A stretch of 64,000 bases of DNA from Flavobacterium hibisci. Its GTDB lineage: Bacteria > Bacteroidota > Bacteroidia > Flavobacteriales > Flavobacteriaceae. The stretch covers positions 56,491-120,490 of the forward strand of contig NZ_JAIQDW010000015.1 of assembly GCF_020026925.1 (NCBI RefSeq), written 5' to 3'. Numbering within the stretch: position 1 is the stretch's first letter; every line of letters begins with the position of its first letter. The translations under genes and the position numbers were made by a program. Positions 55,080 to 63,949 of this stretch are shown piece by piece. Under the pieces are notes generated by a model. It was not told the origin of the DNA. It did not search any database and saw nothing but the letters and a program-made list of their open reading frames with translations.

Positions 55080-55685
55080 ATGGAACGCAAAAATTATTTC
55101 TTAGCAATTTCTGATTTAATTAATGAACTCATTTCAAACAAAAATATAAATATTACTAAGTATTCGATAAAATCAGGATATCCTGAACATTATATTAAAT
55201 TTTTAGAAGAAGAAAATAATATAATTATCGCAGAATCCATAAAAGCATTTTACAATAAAATTGGAAGTCTAGAAATACAATGGGATTCAGCAAATGGAGA
55301 TTTAAATTTATTTGGTGAAATTAATATTGTGGATATTGAACAATTTTTAAACCTGAAAAATTATCAAGAGTATTGGATGAGGCGATTTAACGAAAATAAT
55401 GATGAAGAACAAAACAAGTTTATGTTAATGGCCAAACCCTTTGATTATTTTAATTCTGATGAAACAGAAATTACATTTTTCAAACAAACCGATAATTTAA
55501 TAAAAGATGAATTATATTATTTTAAAACCGGATATGGATATAGTAAATTAAATTTATCAATAAATGAATATTTCGATAAATTAATAGAAACCAAAGGATT
55601 AACTTCTTGGCAAGAACTTTTTTTAATTGGCAGGTTTGAAGAAATTCAAACTTCAGTAAAAATCATTTTTACACAAGACAATTAA
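55080..55685 (+). CDS. SUKH (SMI1/KNR4-like) candidate immunity protein
   Basis: The 201-residue protein resembles the SUKH superfamily: an N-terminal helix (LINELISN), SIKAFYNKIGSLEIQWDSANGDLNLFGEINIVDIEQF (about 60-95), FDYFN in the middle, and LSINEYFDKLIETKGLTSWQELFL near the end, which parallels the family's terminal helix plus WQ motif. SUKH proteins are frequent immunity proteins against nuclease toxins in polymorphic toxin loci. It starts 5 bp after the nuclease gene stop, strongly suggesting co-translation and a toxin-immunity pair. Nothing has been shown for this pair. Confidence 0.7.
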   Translation: MERKNYFLAISDLINELISNKNINITKYSIKSGYPEHYIKFLEEENNIIIAESIKAFYNKIGSLEIQWDSANGDLNLFGEINIVDIEQFLNLKNYQEYWMRRFNENNDEEQNKFMLMAKPFDYFNSDETEITFFKQTDNLIKDELYYFKTGYGYSKLNLSINEYFDKLIETKGLTSWQELFLIGRFEEIQTSVKIIFTQDN

Positions 55686-55891
55686 CAACTTCAATTCATA
55701 ATATGTAAATACAATTAATAAGGGGAAAGATCTTCTTAAAAAATTCGCTTAAAATAAAAAACAGCAATAAATCTTTTTGGAGTAACGGCTAAATAATAAA
55801 AATTCCATAAGGGAAATGCTGTAATAAACAGAATCCGAAATTTTAAACAATCAAATAGATTTTTTCTCAAAAGAATTATTAGTAATATAAA

Positions 55892-57196
55892 ATGGAAAAC
55901 GTATTCACATACCTAAAAAACCAATTCATATTTCAGCTTGATGCACTTTTTCAAGTTGAAAATCCGATGGAAAAACCTTTATTTAATCAACCTGATTCTA
56001 ATGTTTTTGTACATGAATTTATCATCGAAAATAATCTTACTGAAATTGATATTCTTATTTTAGGATTAGCTTTGGTTCCGCACATGAAGCCTGATTTTTT
56101 GAGTTCGATTATTGCTGAATATTTACCCAATGGCGGTGAACTGCCTGAGTTTGGCGGAATCAAAACAAAAAATCATCGTGGCATTTTGCCAACGGGCGAA
56201 ACGGCTCAGTTTTTAATTGCCGGAAATAATCTTGATGAAAGGATTGCCTTTTATAATTATTTATACAATCAGTCTTTTCTCTATCAAAAAGGAATCATTA
56301 AACTAAATTTAGTTCCTGTGGGAGAACCTAAACTAAGTGGTCTGCTAACTTTAGAAGACGAATACATCGAAAAATTCCTGACCGGAAAAATCCTGAAACC
56401 ACAGCTCAGCAGTAATTTTCCAGCACAATTAATTGAGACACAATTAGAGTGGAATGATTTGGTACTCAATTCTAATACCCTTAATCAAATTAAAGAAATA
56501 GAAACCTGGCTTAAATTCAATGAAATTCTATTACATGAATGGGATATGAAAGCTAAGATAAAACCGGGTTTCAGAGTCATGTTTTATGGTGCACCGGGAA
56601 CCGGAAAAACACTTACGGCTTCACTTCTTGGGAAATATACTAAAAGGGATGTTTACCGAATTGATTTGTCCATGATAATTTCGAAATACATTGGTGAAAC
56701 AGAAAAAAACCTTGCTTCTCTTTTTGACAAAGCAGCAGATAAAGACTGGATTTTGTTTTTTGATGAAGCCGATGCAGTTTTCGGAAAAAGAACCAATGTC
56801 AGGGACGCACATGATAAATATGCCAATCAGGAAGTTTCGTATTTGCTGCAGCGAATTGAAAATCATCCGGGACTGGTCATTCTGGCATCAAATTTTAAAA
56901 CGAATATTGATGCGGCTTTCACCCGAAGATTTCAATCTATAATTGAATTTGAAGTGCCTTCGTATACTGAACGCTTACAGCTCTGGAAAAACAATCTCCC
57001 AAAAGGAATTAAAATTGCTGAAGATGTAAACCTCAATGAACTTTCAAAAAAATATGATATTACCGGTGCCAATATCGTCAATATCATTCAATATGCCTGC
57101 CTGAGAACACTCGAAGACGAAAATAAAAACATTAGCCTCAATCACCTTCTTCAGGGAATAAAAAAAGAATATGTAAAAGAAGGAAAAATGATGTAG
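55892..57196 (+). CDS. AAA+ ATPase of the eCIS (Afp15-like)
   Basis: The 434-residue protein has a small N-terminal domain and one AAA+ module: Walker A GAPGTGKT (about 233-240), an ISKYIGETEKNL segment, Walker B WILFFDEADAVFG (about 286-298), sensor-1 and arginine residues in VILASNFKTNIDAAFTRRFQ, and a C-terminal helical lid. The eCIS ATPase is required for particle assembly in Afp/PVC-type systems. It is the last gene of the operon, 206 bp after the SUKH-like gene, so the cargo cassette lies between it and the structural genes. Confidence 0.93.
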   Translation: MENVFTYLKNQFIFQLDALFQVENPMEKPLFNQPDSNVFVHEFIIENNLTEIDILILGLALVPHMKPDFLSSIIAEYLPNGGELPEFGGIKTKNHRGILPTGETAQFLIAGNNLDERIAFYNYLYNQSFLYQKGIIKLNLVPVGEPKLSGLLTLEDEYIEKFLTGKILKPQLSSNFPAQLIETQLEWNDLVLNSNTLNQIKEIETWLKFNEILLHEWDMKAKIKPGFRVMFYGAPGTGKTLTASLLGKYTKRDVYRIDLSMIISKYIGETEKNLASLFDKAADKDWILFFDEADAVFGKRTNVRDAHDKYANQEVSYLLQRIENHPGLVILASNFKTNIDAAFTRRFQSIIEFEVPSYTERLQLWKNNLPKGIKIAEDVNLNELSKKYDITGANIVNIIQYACLRTLEDENKNISLNHLLQGIKKEYVKEGKMM

Positions 57197-57207
57197 CCAG
57201 ATATTAT

Positions 57208-57248
57208 AAAAAAACACATCTGCCAATAATTTTTTTAATGACAGATGT
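57208..57248 (-). terminator. hairpin between convergent eCIS ATPase and DUF4249 genes
   Basis: A 7-bp stem ACATCTG / CAGATGT with a 19-nt loop is followed on the minus strand by a run of seven T (complement of 57208-57214). It would terminate the DUF4249 operon; the long loop makes it modest. Confidence 0.5.
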
Positions 57249-57278
57249 ACTTACAAATTAACCTAATAATGTAATCTT

Positions 57279-58127
57279 TTATTTTACCAGATAAGCTACC
57301 CTATCAGCTTCACAAAGTCTGAAATAGCCAAAAGCAAAATCATTTGCATTAGTTGTATTTACAATATTTCCCCTGATATTACCTGGAGGAACTGAAAAAG
57401 GATTTCCTCCGTATATTTCCAGAATTAAATCCATATAATTATAGAAATTTTTAGAGATACCGCGATGTGTAATAGTAACGGTTTTTCCTGGTTTCATTTT
57501 ATCTTCGTCTGAAAATCTTGTACTTACTACATTTCCATTAAAGAATTCGTCATCTGTTACCTCATATTCCGGAAATAAAAGGAAATCGCTCTGATAATCT
57601 GTAAGATAATAATTGGTTTCATTTTCCGGGTCTTTATAATAAAAAGTAAGTTCTATTACATCTTCTCCTCCAAAATCGGGAACTATCTTTTGATCTACTT
57701 TATCAATTGGTGTTACGGAAGTCAGTTTTTCCACTGCTGTAAAACTTTGCCCTTCAGCTTTTACGTAAAGCGTATAGTCCATGTTAATTACAGGTACAAA
57801 ATCAGTACATACATAAGTGCCAGGTTCTGTCTCATTAAACGTAAAAACATCACCATTGCTGTTTTGAATTCTTACCTGAGCTCCGGAAACTTTTGGCGTA
57901 GTATTATTGTAATAAGGTGCTGTTTTGCTGATTTTTATGGTCTGCTCATTACCAGATGTACCTTTTAGCCAGATAATTTCTGCATCTACTACTATCCTTG
58001 TTTCACCTGTTTCTAAATCCAGGTTTACCGTATCCTCACAAGATGAAAAAAACAGCACAAAAAGAACACTTAAGAATGTTAGTACTTTATTTCTAAAAAT
58101 ATATTTTTTAAGCCTTTGCATATTCAT
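57279..58127 (-). CDS. DUF4249 outer membrane lipoprotein
   Basis: The 282-residue lipoprotein has a lipobox FFSSC ending at Cys30, followed by CEDTVNLDLETGETRIVVDAEI, the typical DUF4249 opening (EDTVNLDL and RIVVDAEI). The rest is beta-rich with Ig-like character. DUF4249 proteins accompany TonB receptors that carry an STN domain. Its ATG overlaps the stop codon of the receptor gene (TAATG), so the two are co-translated. A role as the surface partner of the receptor is inferred. Confidence 0.85.
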   Translation of the reverse strand: MNMQRLKKYIFRNKVLTFLSVLFVLFFSSCEDTVNLDLETGETRIVVDAEIIWLKGTSGNEQTIKISKTAPYYNNTTPKVSGAQVRIQNSNGDVFTFNETEPGTYVCTDFVPVINMDYTLYVKAEGQSFTAVEKLTSVTPIDKVDQKIVPDFGGEDVIELTFYYKDPENETNYYLTDYQSDFLLFPEYEVTDDEFFNGNVVSTRFSDEDKMKPGKTVTITHRGISKNFYNYMDLILEIYGGNPFSVPPGNIRGNIVNTTNANDFAFGYFRLCEADRVAYLVK

Positions 58128-60745
58128 TAAAATTTAAAATTATAAGAAACACCAGGTACTATCCCAAAAATAGACAGTCTTCTGGTCTCATTTGCACCTG
58201 TATCTTCATTTGTCGCGAATGTCATAGAAGCGGCATTTTTTCTATTGTAGATATTATAAATACTAAACACCCAGTAGCTTTGCCAACCTTTCTTTTTATC
58301 TGGTTTAGGCGTGTAAGTAGCTGCTACGTCTAAGTGATGGAAAAGTGGCAGTCTGTTTTCATTTCTCAATGAAAAATTCGGGATTTTGATTCCGCCAAAC
58401 TCATAATACCCATTTGCATACGTTACCGGCTGACCCGACTGTAATGAAAAATTGGCATTAAAAGACCACTTTGGGCTGTACAGATAAGTAGCCACAATAT
58501 TTAGATTATGTAATTTGTCGTATCCTGACAAATACCAGTCTCCATTTGCTATTCCTGGCTCCTGAGGTGTTCTTCCCGGAGTTTTTTGCTCTGCTCTTGA
58601 CAATGTGTAAGACACCCATCCGGTCAACTTGCCTGTGTTTTTTCTGAATAATAATTCCATACCATAAGACCTGGCTTTACCATTCAGTATAACCTGTTCA
58701 ATATTATTATTTGCCAGTATATCTGCACCGTCTATATAGTCAATCCGGTTTTGAATGTTTTTATAAAACAACTCCCCTTCTAAAGAATAATCTTTATCCC
58801 TGAAATTCCTGAAATACCCAAGCGCATATTGATCCAGAAGCTGTGGTTTGGTAAAAGGTCCGCTTGGTGTCCATATACTCATTGGCAATGGTGACTGTGT
58901 ATTGGATAAAATATGAATATATTGCGCCATTCTGTTATAACTTGCTTTTACAGAAGTATTGTCATTAAAAGCATATGATAATGCAGCACGAGGTTCTAAA
59001 TTATTAAATTTACTTATGGTTTCTCCGCTTCTATATGATATACTTCCGGTAGGAGTTCCATCTTCGTAAATTTTATAAAGCGGATTGTAAACAACTGCCT
59101 GTCCGTTTTCATAAGTACTGATTTCCTCTCCTCCTAACCGATAAAACATACTGTAACGAAGTCCATAACGAAGATTCAGTTTCTCTGTAATCTGATGTTC
59201 GAAATCAAGATAAGCAGACGATTCCAGGGCATATTTTTTATCCAGCTGTTTATAATTAAACTGCGAATCAGGGCTTGTTGGCTGCACTCTTCCCGGGTTA
59301 AAATCATAATATTGGCTATCAATTCCGTAGTTTAGCTTAAGCTTTTCAGATACAGTATGATTCCAGTTATATTTAAAACCATAACTTTTTATGGTATTAT
59401 CCCATTCAAAATTTTCAGCTGAAATCCCAAGATTAAAATTATAATCACTGTAAAAAACAGATAAATTAGTATTTAAGTTTTCTGAAAAATTATGCTTCCA
59501 GCTTAAAATCGCCATTCTATTTCCGTAAGTACTTGAAAAACGATCATTGATATCAAAAACATCGTTTCCAAAGTAACCGGAAAACGCCAGCGTATTATTT
59601 GCACCAAGACGATAATTTAATTTAGCATTAATATCATAAAACATAGCTGAATTATTATTATCAGCGAGCTTTAAAAATAAATGGGCGTATGAGGTTCTCG
59701 CTCCCAAAACAAAAGAACCTTTTTCTTTTTTAATTGGACCTTGTACCAAAAGACGGCTTGATATTAAACCAATTCCTCCGTTTACTTTGTAATTTTCAAA
59801 ATCACCCGTTAATTGACTTACATCAAGGACAGAAGAAACCCTTCCGCCAAATTTAGAAGGAATCCCCCCTTTGTATAAATCAAGTCCGTTGATCACATCT
59901 GCATTGAAAACAGAGAAAAAACCAAACATGTGAGAGTCACCATAAACGGGAGCCCCGTCCAACAGAATTAAATTCTGGTCAGCGGCACCTCCACGTACAT
60001 TAAAACCTGAAGAAAGCTCACCGGCATTTGTAACTCCCGGTAATGTCAATATCGATTTTAAAGGATCCGGCTCTCCCATAGCAGCCGGAATTCTTTTAAT
60101 TTCTTCCATTGTAAGTTTATTGACACTCATCTGCGTATTTCTCACATCAACTGCTTTTGAGTTGGTAATAATCACCTGTTCCAGCTGCTGACTGTCTGCA
60201 TTCATAATAAAGTTTATTCTTTCATCATCAGAAATTGTGATTAGTTTTTCTCCATTTTTAAAGCCAACATAACTCACGATAACCGTATAAGTCCCTTTAT
60301 TCAATTCTAATGAAAACGTTCCGTTTCCATCTGTTGTAACACCTGTTTCAAGTTCTTTAATAAAAATATTGGCGCCAATAACAGGCTCTTTATTCTCATC
60401 TAAAACCTGTCCGGTTAACTTGCTTTTTTTTTTGGCTGTTGCGGGTTTACTATTTTTTTGCTTTACGAAAATATTATTGCCGACAATAGAAAACTGAATC
60501 GAATTGTTTTTGTTAAGCTCATTAATAAGTGCTTTTATTTCGATATTTTTATAAGTATGTTTTTGATCGAAATACTTTTGACTGGTATTTATCTGATCTG
60601 TAAAAGCAAACTTAAAATCTGTTTGGCTCTCAATTTGCTTAAAGACTTCTTTTAATGTCATATTTTGATCTACTGTGACTGTAATTGTTTGGGAGTAGAT
60701 ACATAAACTGAATAAAAAAAAGCACGTTGAAATTATATGCTTCAT
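58127..60745 (-). CDS. FecA-like TonB-dependent receptor with STN signalling domain
   Basis: The 872-residue protein has a signal peptide (about 1-20), an STN secretin/TonB signalling domain (about 22-95, ending near SIVGNNIFVKQK), a carboxypeptidase-regulatory-like domain (about 105-185, with LTGQVLDENKEPVIGANIFIKEL), a plug domain (about 210-330, with FNVRGGAADQNLILLDGAPVY), and a beta barrel ending FKF. The STN domain allows signalling to the FecR protein and ECF sigma factor encoded upstream. Substrate unknown. Confidence 0.93.
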   Translation of the reverse strand: MKHIISTCFFLFSLCIYSQTITVTVDQNMTLKEVFKQIESQTDFKFAFTDQINTSQKYFDQKHTYKNIEIKALINELNKNNSIQFSIVGNNIFVKQKNSKPATAKKKSKLTGQVLDENKEPVIGANIFIKELETGVTTDGNGTFSLELNKGTYTVIVSYVGFKNGEKLITISDDERINFIMNADSQQLEQVIITNSKAVDVRNTQMSVNKLTMEEIKRIPAAMGEPDPLKSILTLPGVTNAGELSSGFNVRGGAADQNLILLDGAPVYGDSHMFGFFSVFNADVINGLDLYKGGIPSKFGGRVSSVLDVSQLTGDFENYKVNGGIGLISSRLLVQGPIKKEKGSFVLGARTSYAHLFLKLADNNNSAMFYDINAKLNYRLGANNTLAFSGYFGNDVFDINDRFSSTYGNRMAILSWKHNFSENLNTNLSVFYSDYNFNLGISAENFEWDNTIKSYGFKYNWNHTVSEKLKLNYGIDSQYYDFNPGRVQPTSPDSQFNYKQLDKKYALESSAYLDFEHQITEKLNLRYGLRYSMFYRLGGEEISTYENGQAVVYNPLYKIYEDGTPTGSISYRSGETISKFNNLEPRAALSYAFNDNTSVKASYNRMAQYIHILSNTQSPLPMSIWTPSGPFTKPQLLDQYALGYFRNFRDKDYSLEGELFYKNIQNRIDYIDGADILANNNIEQVILNGKARSYGMELLFRKNTGKLTGWVSYTLSRAEQKTPGRTPQEPGIANGDWYLSGYDKLHNLNIVATYLYSPKWSFNANFSLQSGQPVTYANGYYEFGGIKIPNFSLRNENRLPLFHHLDVAATYTPKPDKKKGWQSYWVFSIYNIYNRKNAASMTFATNEDTGANETRRLSIFGIVPGVSYNFKF

Positions 60746-60847
60746 GAATTTTTGTATTTTTGAATTATTATTAAATGGGATAGCTCTATACTACCCTGAC
60801 TATGAGGAGGATGTTTAGTTTCGCGGCTAGTGCATCCTTTTTCTTTT

Positions 60848-61690
60848 CTATCGAAAAGTAATCTGTTTTAAATCTTCATTTATTTCAAAGTTTAGGTTAT
60901 ACATTTCTGATATTAATTGTACAATTGTTTTTAAATCTTCTTTTTTATTGATTCTGATTGTAATTCTTTGATTATCGTATTGTTCAGGAATAATCATTTT
61001 ATAGCCATAATTCGCCATTATATAATCACTTACAGCGCTTAATTTTTCGTTTTCAAAATCTGTAAACCTGTTAAATTCTAAAACTTTAGCAACATTTTTT
61101 CCATAAATAAATTTTTCTCCCGGTTTAAGTATCCATTTCTTGTCCTGGTCTTTTATACTCATTTGCACACTTCCTTCGTAAAGGAAAACCGTTACTCCTC
61201 GTCCTATATTTCCTTCAACGGTAAAAGAAGTACCTAACACAGTAGTTGTCGTTTCATTGCAAAAAACCTGAAACGGATGTTTTTTGTCTTTTTTGACTTT
61301 AAAATAAGCTTCTCCTTCTACTACAATCTTTCTGTTGGTTTGAAAATTATTGCCATAAGTAATTTTAGAATCCGGACTAAGCTCTACCCTAGAACTATCT
61401 GGTAGCGCAACTATTTTTATTGTAGCAGTCGTATTTTCAATTGTATTTGAAGTAAGGTAAAAAGCATCCTGTAATGGACTTCTGTTAAGATAAATGCCAG
61501 TTCCTGTCAACATACAAATGATAATTGCTGCTGCTGCCACATAGCGCCAAATTTTAATCTTTGGTTTTTTAGCAGCAAAGGTTTTAGACTGGAATTGTCC
61601 CCAGGAAGCTTCTTTTTCATCCTCAGAATGTGAAAAAGGAATTTCATTCCATAATTTTTCAAATTCCTTATCCAGTTTTTCTTTATCCAT
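60848..61690 (-). CDS. FecR-family anti-sigma factor
   Basis: The 280-residue protein has a cytoplasmic N-terminus (about 1-42), one membrane helix (WRYVAAAAIIICMLTGTGIYL, about 43-63, split here as WRYVAAAAIII then CMLTGTGIYL), a FecR periplasmic domain (about 85-185, with VALPDSSRVELSPDSKITYG), and a C-terminal STN-like region (about 210-280). It would hold the ECF sigma factor inactive and receive the signal from the receptor. It lies 102 bp upstream of the receptor gene on the same strand. Confidence 0.92.
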   Translation of the reverse strand: MDKEKLDKEFEKLWNEIPFSHSEDEKEASWGQFQSKTFAAKKPKIKIWRYVAAAAIIICMLTGTGIYLNRSPLQDAFYLTSNTIENTTATIKIVALPDSSRVELSPDSKITYGNNFQTNRKIVVEGEAYFKVKKDKKHPFQVFCNETTTTVLGTSFTVEGNIGRGVTVFLYEGSVQMSIKDQDKKWILKPGEKFIYGKNVAKVLEFNRFTDFENEKLSAVSDYIMANYGYKMIIPEQYDNQRITIRINKKEDLKTIVQLISEMYNLNFEINEDLKQITFR

Positions 61691-61696
61691 GACTTT

Positions 61697-61912
61697 TTAT
61701 GGGTTAAGTTTTTTACAATAAAATCCTTGCTTAGAAAAAACACTATACACCATTTCCTGAATGTCTCTGTTGGTTTCTATTCTAAGTATCCTTTCTCGGT
61801 TTTTAAAATCAAAATTGATTATACAATCAGAAATAATGAATTGCAAAAGGGTAACAATCAGACTTGCATCCTTCTTTGTTCTTACATTCGTTTTATACGC
61901 TTCAATATGCAT
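61697..61912 (-). CDS. small ferredoxin-like (HMA-like without CxxC) protein
   Basis: The 71-residue protein starts at the ATG at 61912 (MHIEAYKTNV); a longer frame from 61939 is unlikely. Its pattern, KTNVRTKKDASLIVTLL, then CIINFDFKNRERILRIET and IQEMVYSVFSKQGFYCKKLN, predicts beta-alpha-beta-beta-alpha-beta and resembles small Bacteroidota proteins related to heavy-metal-associated domains but lacking the CxxC. It sits between the sigma-factor gene (45 bp away) and the FecR gene (6 bp). Function unknown. Confidence 0.6.
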   Translation of the reverse strand: MHIEAYKTNVRTKKDASLIVTLLQFIISDCIINFDFKNRERILRIETNRDIQEMVYSVFSKQGFYCKKLNP

Positions 61913-61957
61913 TTTTGTTCTCGTTTTTATATATAACAAACGAGAACAAAAAAGTTC

Positions 61958-62479
61958 CTAATCGTTTTCGACTTTTTTTCGAATAAATTTACTGGCGAGA
62001 TAAATATGATTAGCAATCGTTTTTTCAGAAAGGTCTGTAATTGCTGCAATCTCCTTATAGCTAAGGTTTTCCAGTTTATGTAAAGTAAATATTTTTTGCT
62101 GCTGCTCAGGAAGCTGATTGATGAAAGTTTGTAGTTTTTCCTGCCTTTCTTCAAAAATTCCTGTTTCAGTATCTTCCTGCTCTGGGTGAAATTGTGAAGG
62201 ATCGAGCTGGATGATTTTATTTTCGCGGTTAACGTGATTAATTATAATGTTTTTGCATATTGTAAACAATTGTTTATCAAATAAAACATCTTCATTAAGT
62301 AATGATCTTTTATCATACAACCTTAAAAAAGTCTCCTGAAGAAAGTCCTGTGGAGTAAGGACTATAAAATTAAATCTTTTGGCAATGTTTATCAATTTAT
62401 CGTAGTAATTTAAATAAGCCTGTTTAAAAGCAGCTTCATTGCCTTTTTTTAAACTTAATATAAACTCTCTGTTGTCCAT
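61958..62479 (-). CDS. ECF RNA polymerase sigma factor (FecI-like)
   Basis: The 173-residue protein has region 2 (about 10-85, with AYLNYYDKLINIAKRF and PQDFLQETFLRLYDKR) and region 4 (about 110-168, with INQLPEQQQKIFTLHKLENLSYKEIAAITDLSEKTIANHI, here given as LPEQQQKIFTLHKLENLSYK then EIAAITDLSEKTIANHI). It heads the minus-strand operon sigma, small protein, FecR, receptor, DUF4249, a cell-surface signalling system. Confidence 0.95.
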   Translation of the reverse strand: MDNREFILSLKKGNEAAFKQAYLNYYDKLINIAKRFNFIVLTPQDFLQETFLRLYDKRSLLNEDVLFDKQLFTICKNIIINHVNRENKIIQLDPSQFHPEQEDTETGIFEERQEKLQTFINQLPEQQQKIFTLHKLENLSYKEIAAITDLSEKTIANHIYLASKFIRKKVEND

Positions 62480-63020
62480 AATATAAACATGATAATAGAT
62501 AACTCAATGCCTAAAATAATATTGCATTCAAATCCTAGAACCTTCCGGTTATTTCGCGATATTCTAATGAGTACAAAGAACAGAAATTTATTCTTAAAAT
62601 TTATATGAAAATTAATTTTTAAGTCATTTTAAAATATAACTAATACTTATGTCTTCTCCTAAACTATAGCTTTTTTTGGTCTAAAACTTAATTTTATCAT
62701 ATAATTTAAAAATAAAAATCCTACAATTAAATATTTTTGTACTTTTACACAACTTTTAAAAAGTTTTAAAACTAAAAATTCTTTTTAATCGTATATACAA
62801 GAAAACGATAATCTAACTAGAGAAATTCAATTCACTGAACTGTTTTTGGAAAAACATTGAATCCTATCTAGTTTCTGGTTGTCGTTTTTTTTATTCATTA
62901 GACTCATCTGTAAAGCCCTTCTGTTAGTTTCAAATTATAATAAATAATAAATTTCTTATTGTAGGATTAATAAATCAAATTGGATATTTATATTTACTTT
63001 ATAAATTGAAATAAATTAAA
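62480..63020. other. AT-rich intergenic region with a plus-strand -7 box
   Basis: About 540 bp between the divergent sigma factor and DUF6934 genes. TATTTTTG (TAnnTTTG) at 62732-62739 is a plus-strand -7 candidate about 280 bp before the DUF6934 start, but there is no clear -33 motif. I see no gene or repeat. Confidence 0.4.
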
Positions 63021-63611
63021 TTGGATTTTTTAGAGAAAGCGTATAGCTATAATTTTGAAGGCATTACTAATGACGTTTATCAATTTCGTTTCATTAGTGC
63101 AGGCATACAGGAAATAACGAAAATTGTTTCCATTTCGCCTATAAATAAAAAACTGAATTGGTACAGCGTAGGTTTTGGAAATCTGGAAAATCATGAAGAT
63201 GCCATAACTGTTAATGATCTTGCTGAAATTAACAACAATGATTATGATGAGGTTTTAGCTACCGTATTTATGTGCATCCTTCATTTTTTCATCTCTAATC
63301 CTGATCATACTATTTTGTTTTTTGGAAACACACTTCATAAACACCGTTTGTACAAACAAAAAATTTCTTCAAATATCAACCTTCTAAAACAATATATGGA
63401 GATTTCAGGAGGTATAACAGAAGAGGATATAAAGCTTATAGAAAAAAAACAAACCATAAACCGAAAAGGAAGAGAACGTCTCAGGACTATTAGGGAAAAA
63501 GATCTTACATCACTTAGCAACAGTATTGAAATAAAAAGCATTGAGAAATACGATACATCCAAAACATCTGATTATCAATTTGTTTTACTTAAGTTAAAAA
63601 AGAACGTGTGA
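63021..63611 (+). CDS. DUF6934-family protein
   Basis: The 196-residue protein follows the DUF6934 pattern: YSYNFEGITNDVYQFRFISAG, ITKIVSISPI, WYSVGFGNLE, DEVLATVFMCILHFFISNPDHTILFFGNT (DEVLATV and NPDHTILFFGNT being most typical), and KHRLYKQKISSN. Function of the family is unknown. The start appears to be TTG at 63021, with no strong ribosome-binding site. It precedes a 64-residue gene by 38 bp, and such adjacent small genes are common for this family; a toxin-antitoxin-like pair is possible but unproven. The C-terminal 60 residues are longer than the core. Confidence 0.72.
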   Translation: MDFLEKAYSYNFEGITNDVYQFRFISAGIQEITKIVSISPINKKLNWYSVGFGNLENHEDAITVNDLAEINNNDYDEVLATVFMCILHFFISNPDHTILFFGNTLHKHRLYKQKISSNINLLKQYMEISGGITEEDIKLIEKKQTINRKGRERLRTIREKDLTSLSNSIEIKSIEKYDTSKTSDYQFVLLKLKKNV

Positions 63612-63614
63612 GTA

Positions 63615-63642
63615 TTGAAATAATAAAAAAATAGTATATTTG
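63615..63642 (+). promoter_or_regulatory. Bacteroidota promoter for the 64-residue gene
   Basis: TTG at 63615-63617 and TATATTTG (TAnnTTTG) at 63635-63642 with a 17-bp spacer. Transcription would start a few bases before the ATG at 63650, giving an almost leaderless message independent of the DUF6934 gene. Confidence 0.5.
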
Positions 63643-63649
63643 TAACGTT

Positions 63650-63844
63650 ATGGCAGCAAAGCAATTAAAAAATTTAGTAGACAAACAGATAGAAAAATCT
63701 ACTATCTTCTGGGCCGGTCGTCCTAAAATGACTATCCAGGAGTTAGAAGCCGTAGAGAAGTTTGCCAAAGAAAAAAGTAAACTTTTTGAAAGAGTATTTG
63801 ATTCTCCCGAAAAAATAGATAAAATAAGCAAAATGCAAAAATAG
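63650..63844 (+). CDS. small protein of unknown function downstream of DUF6934
   Basis: The 64-residue protein is charged and helical (KQLKNLVDKQIEKSTIFW, then IQELEAVEKFAKEKSKLFER). I do not recognise a family. A promoter directly upstream and a terminator downstream support it as a real gene. With DUF6934 it may form a two-gene unit. Confidence 0.6.
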   Translation: MAAKQLKNLVDKQIEKSTIFWAGRPKMTIQELEAVEKFAKEKSKLFERVFDSPEKIDKISKMQK

Positions 63845-63879
63845 TACCTTATAACAGCATTTTATTTAAGAACAAAGAG

Positions 63880-63908
63880 GCTGTCTCAAAAGTGAGGCAG
63901 CTTTTTTT
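63880..63908 (+). terminator. intrinsic terminator after the 64-residue gene
   Basis: Stem GCTGTCTCA / TGAGGCAGC (9 bp with one G-T pair, 4-nt loop) followed by seven T. Confidence 0.85.
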
Positions 63909-63915
63909 GTGGCAT

Positions 63916-63942
63916 AAAAAAAAGGAAAGTTTTCGCTTTCCT
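63916..63942 (-). terminator. minus-strand terminator for a gene entering from the right edge
   Basis: Stem AGGAAAG / CTTTCCT (7 bp, 6-nt loop, 63923-63942) has an A-run on its left, which is a T-run on the minus strand. It suggests a minus-strand gene lies beyond 64000; a stop codon in the right edge sequence (TTTAAAGACTACTTTTGA on the minus strand, from about 64000 down to 63983) could be its end. Confidence 0.55.
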
Positions 63943-63949
63943 AATTCTT

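Noticed and set aside
27855..57196. Prophage
   Set aside because: Sheath, tube and baseplate genes are present but no capsid, terminase, portal, integrase or lysis genes.
27855..57196. Type VI secretion system
   Set aside because: No TssJ/L/M membrane complex or ClpV; the DUF4255, LysM and AAA+ genes fit an eCIS instead.
60808..60838. Hairpin between FecR and TonB receptor genes
   Set aside because: A 6-bp stem AGGATG/CATCCT with a 19-nt loop is too weak, and lacks a U-run on the gene strand.
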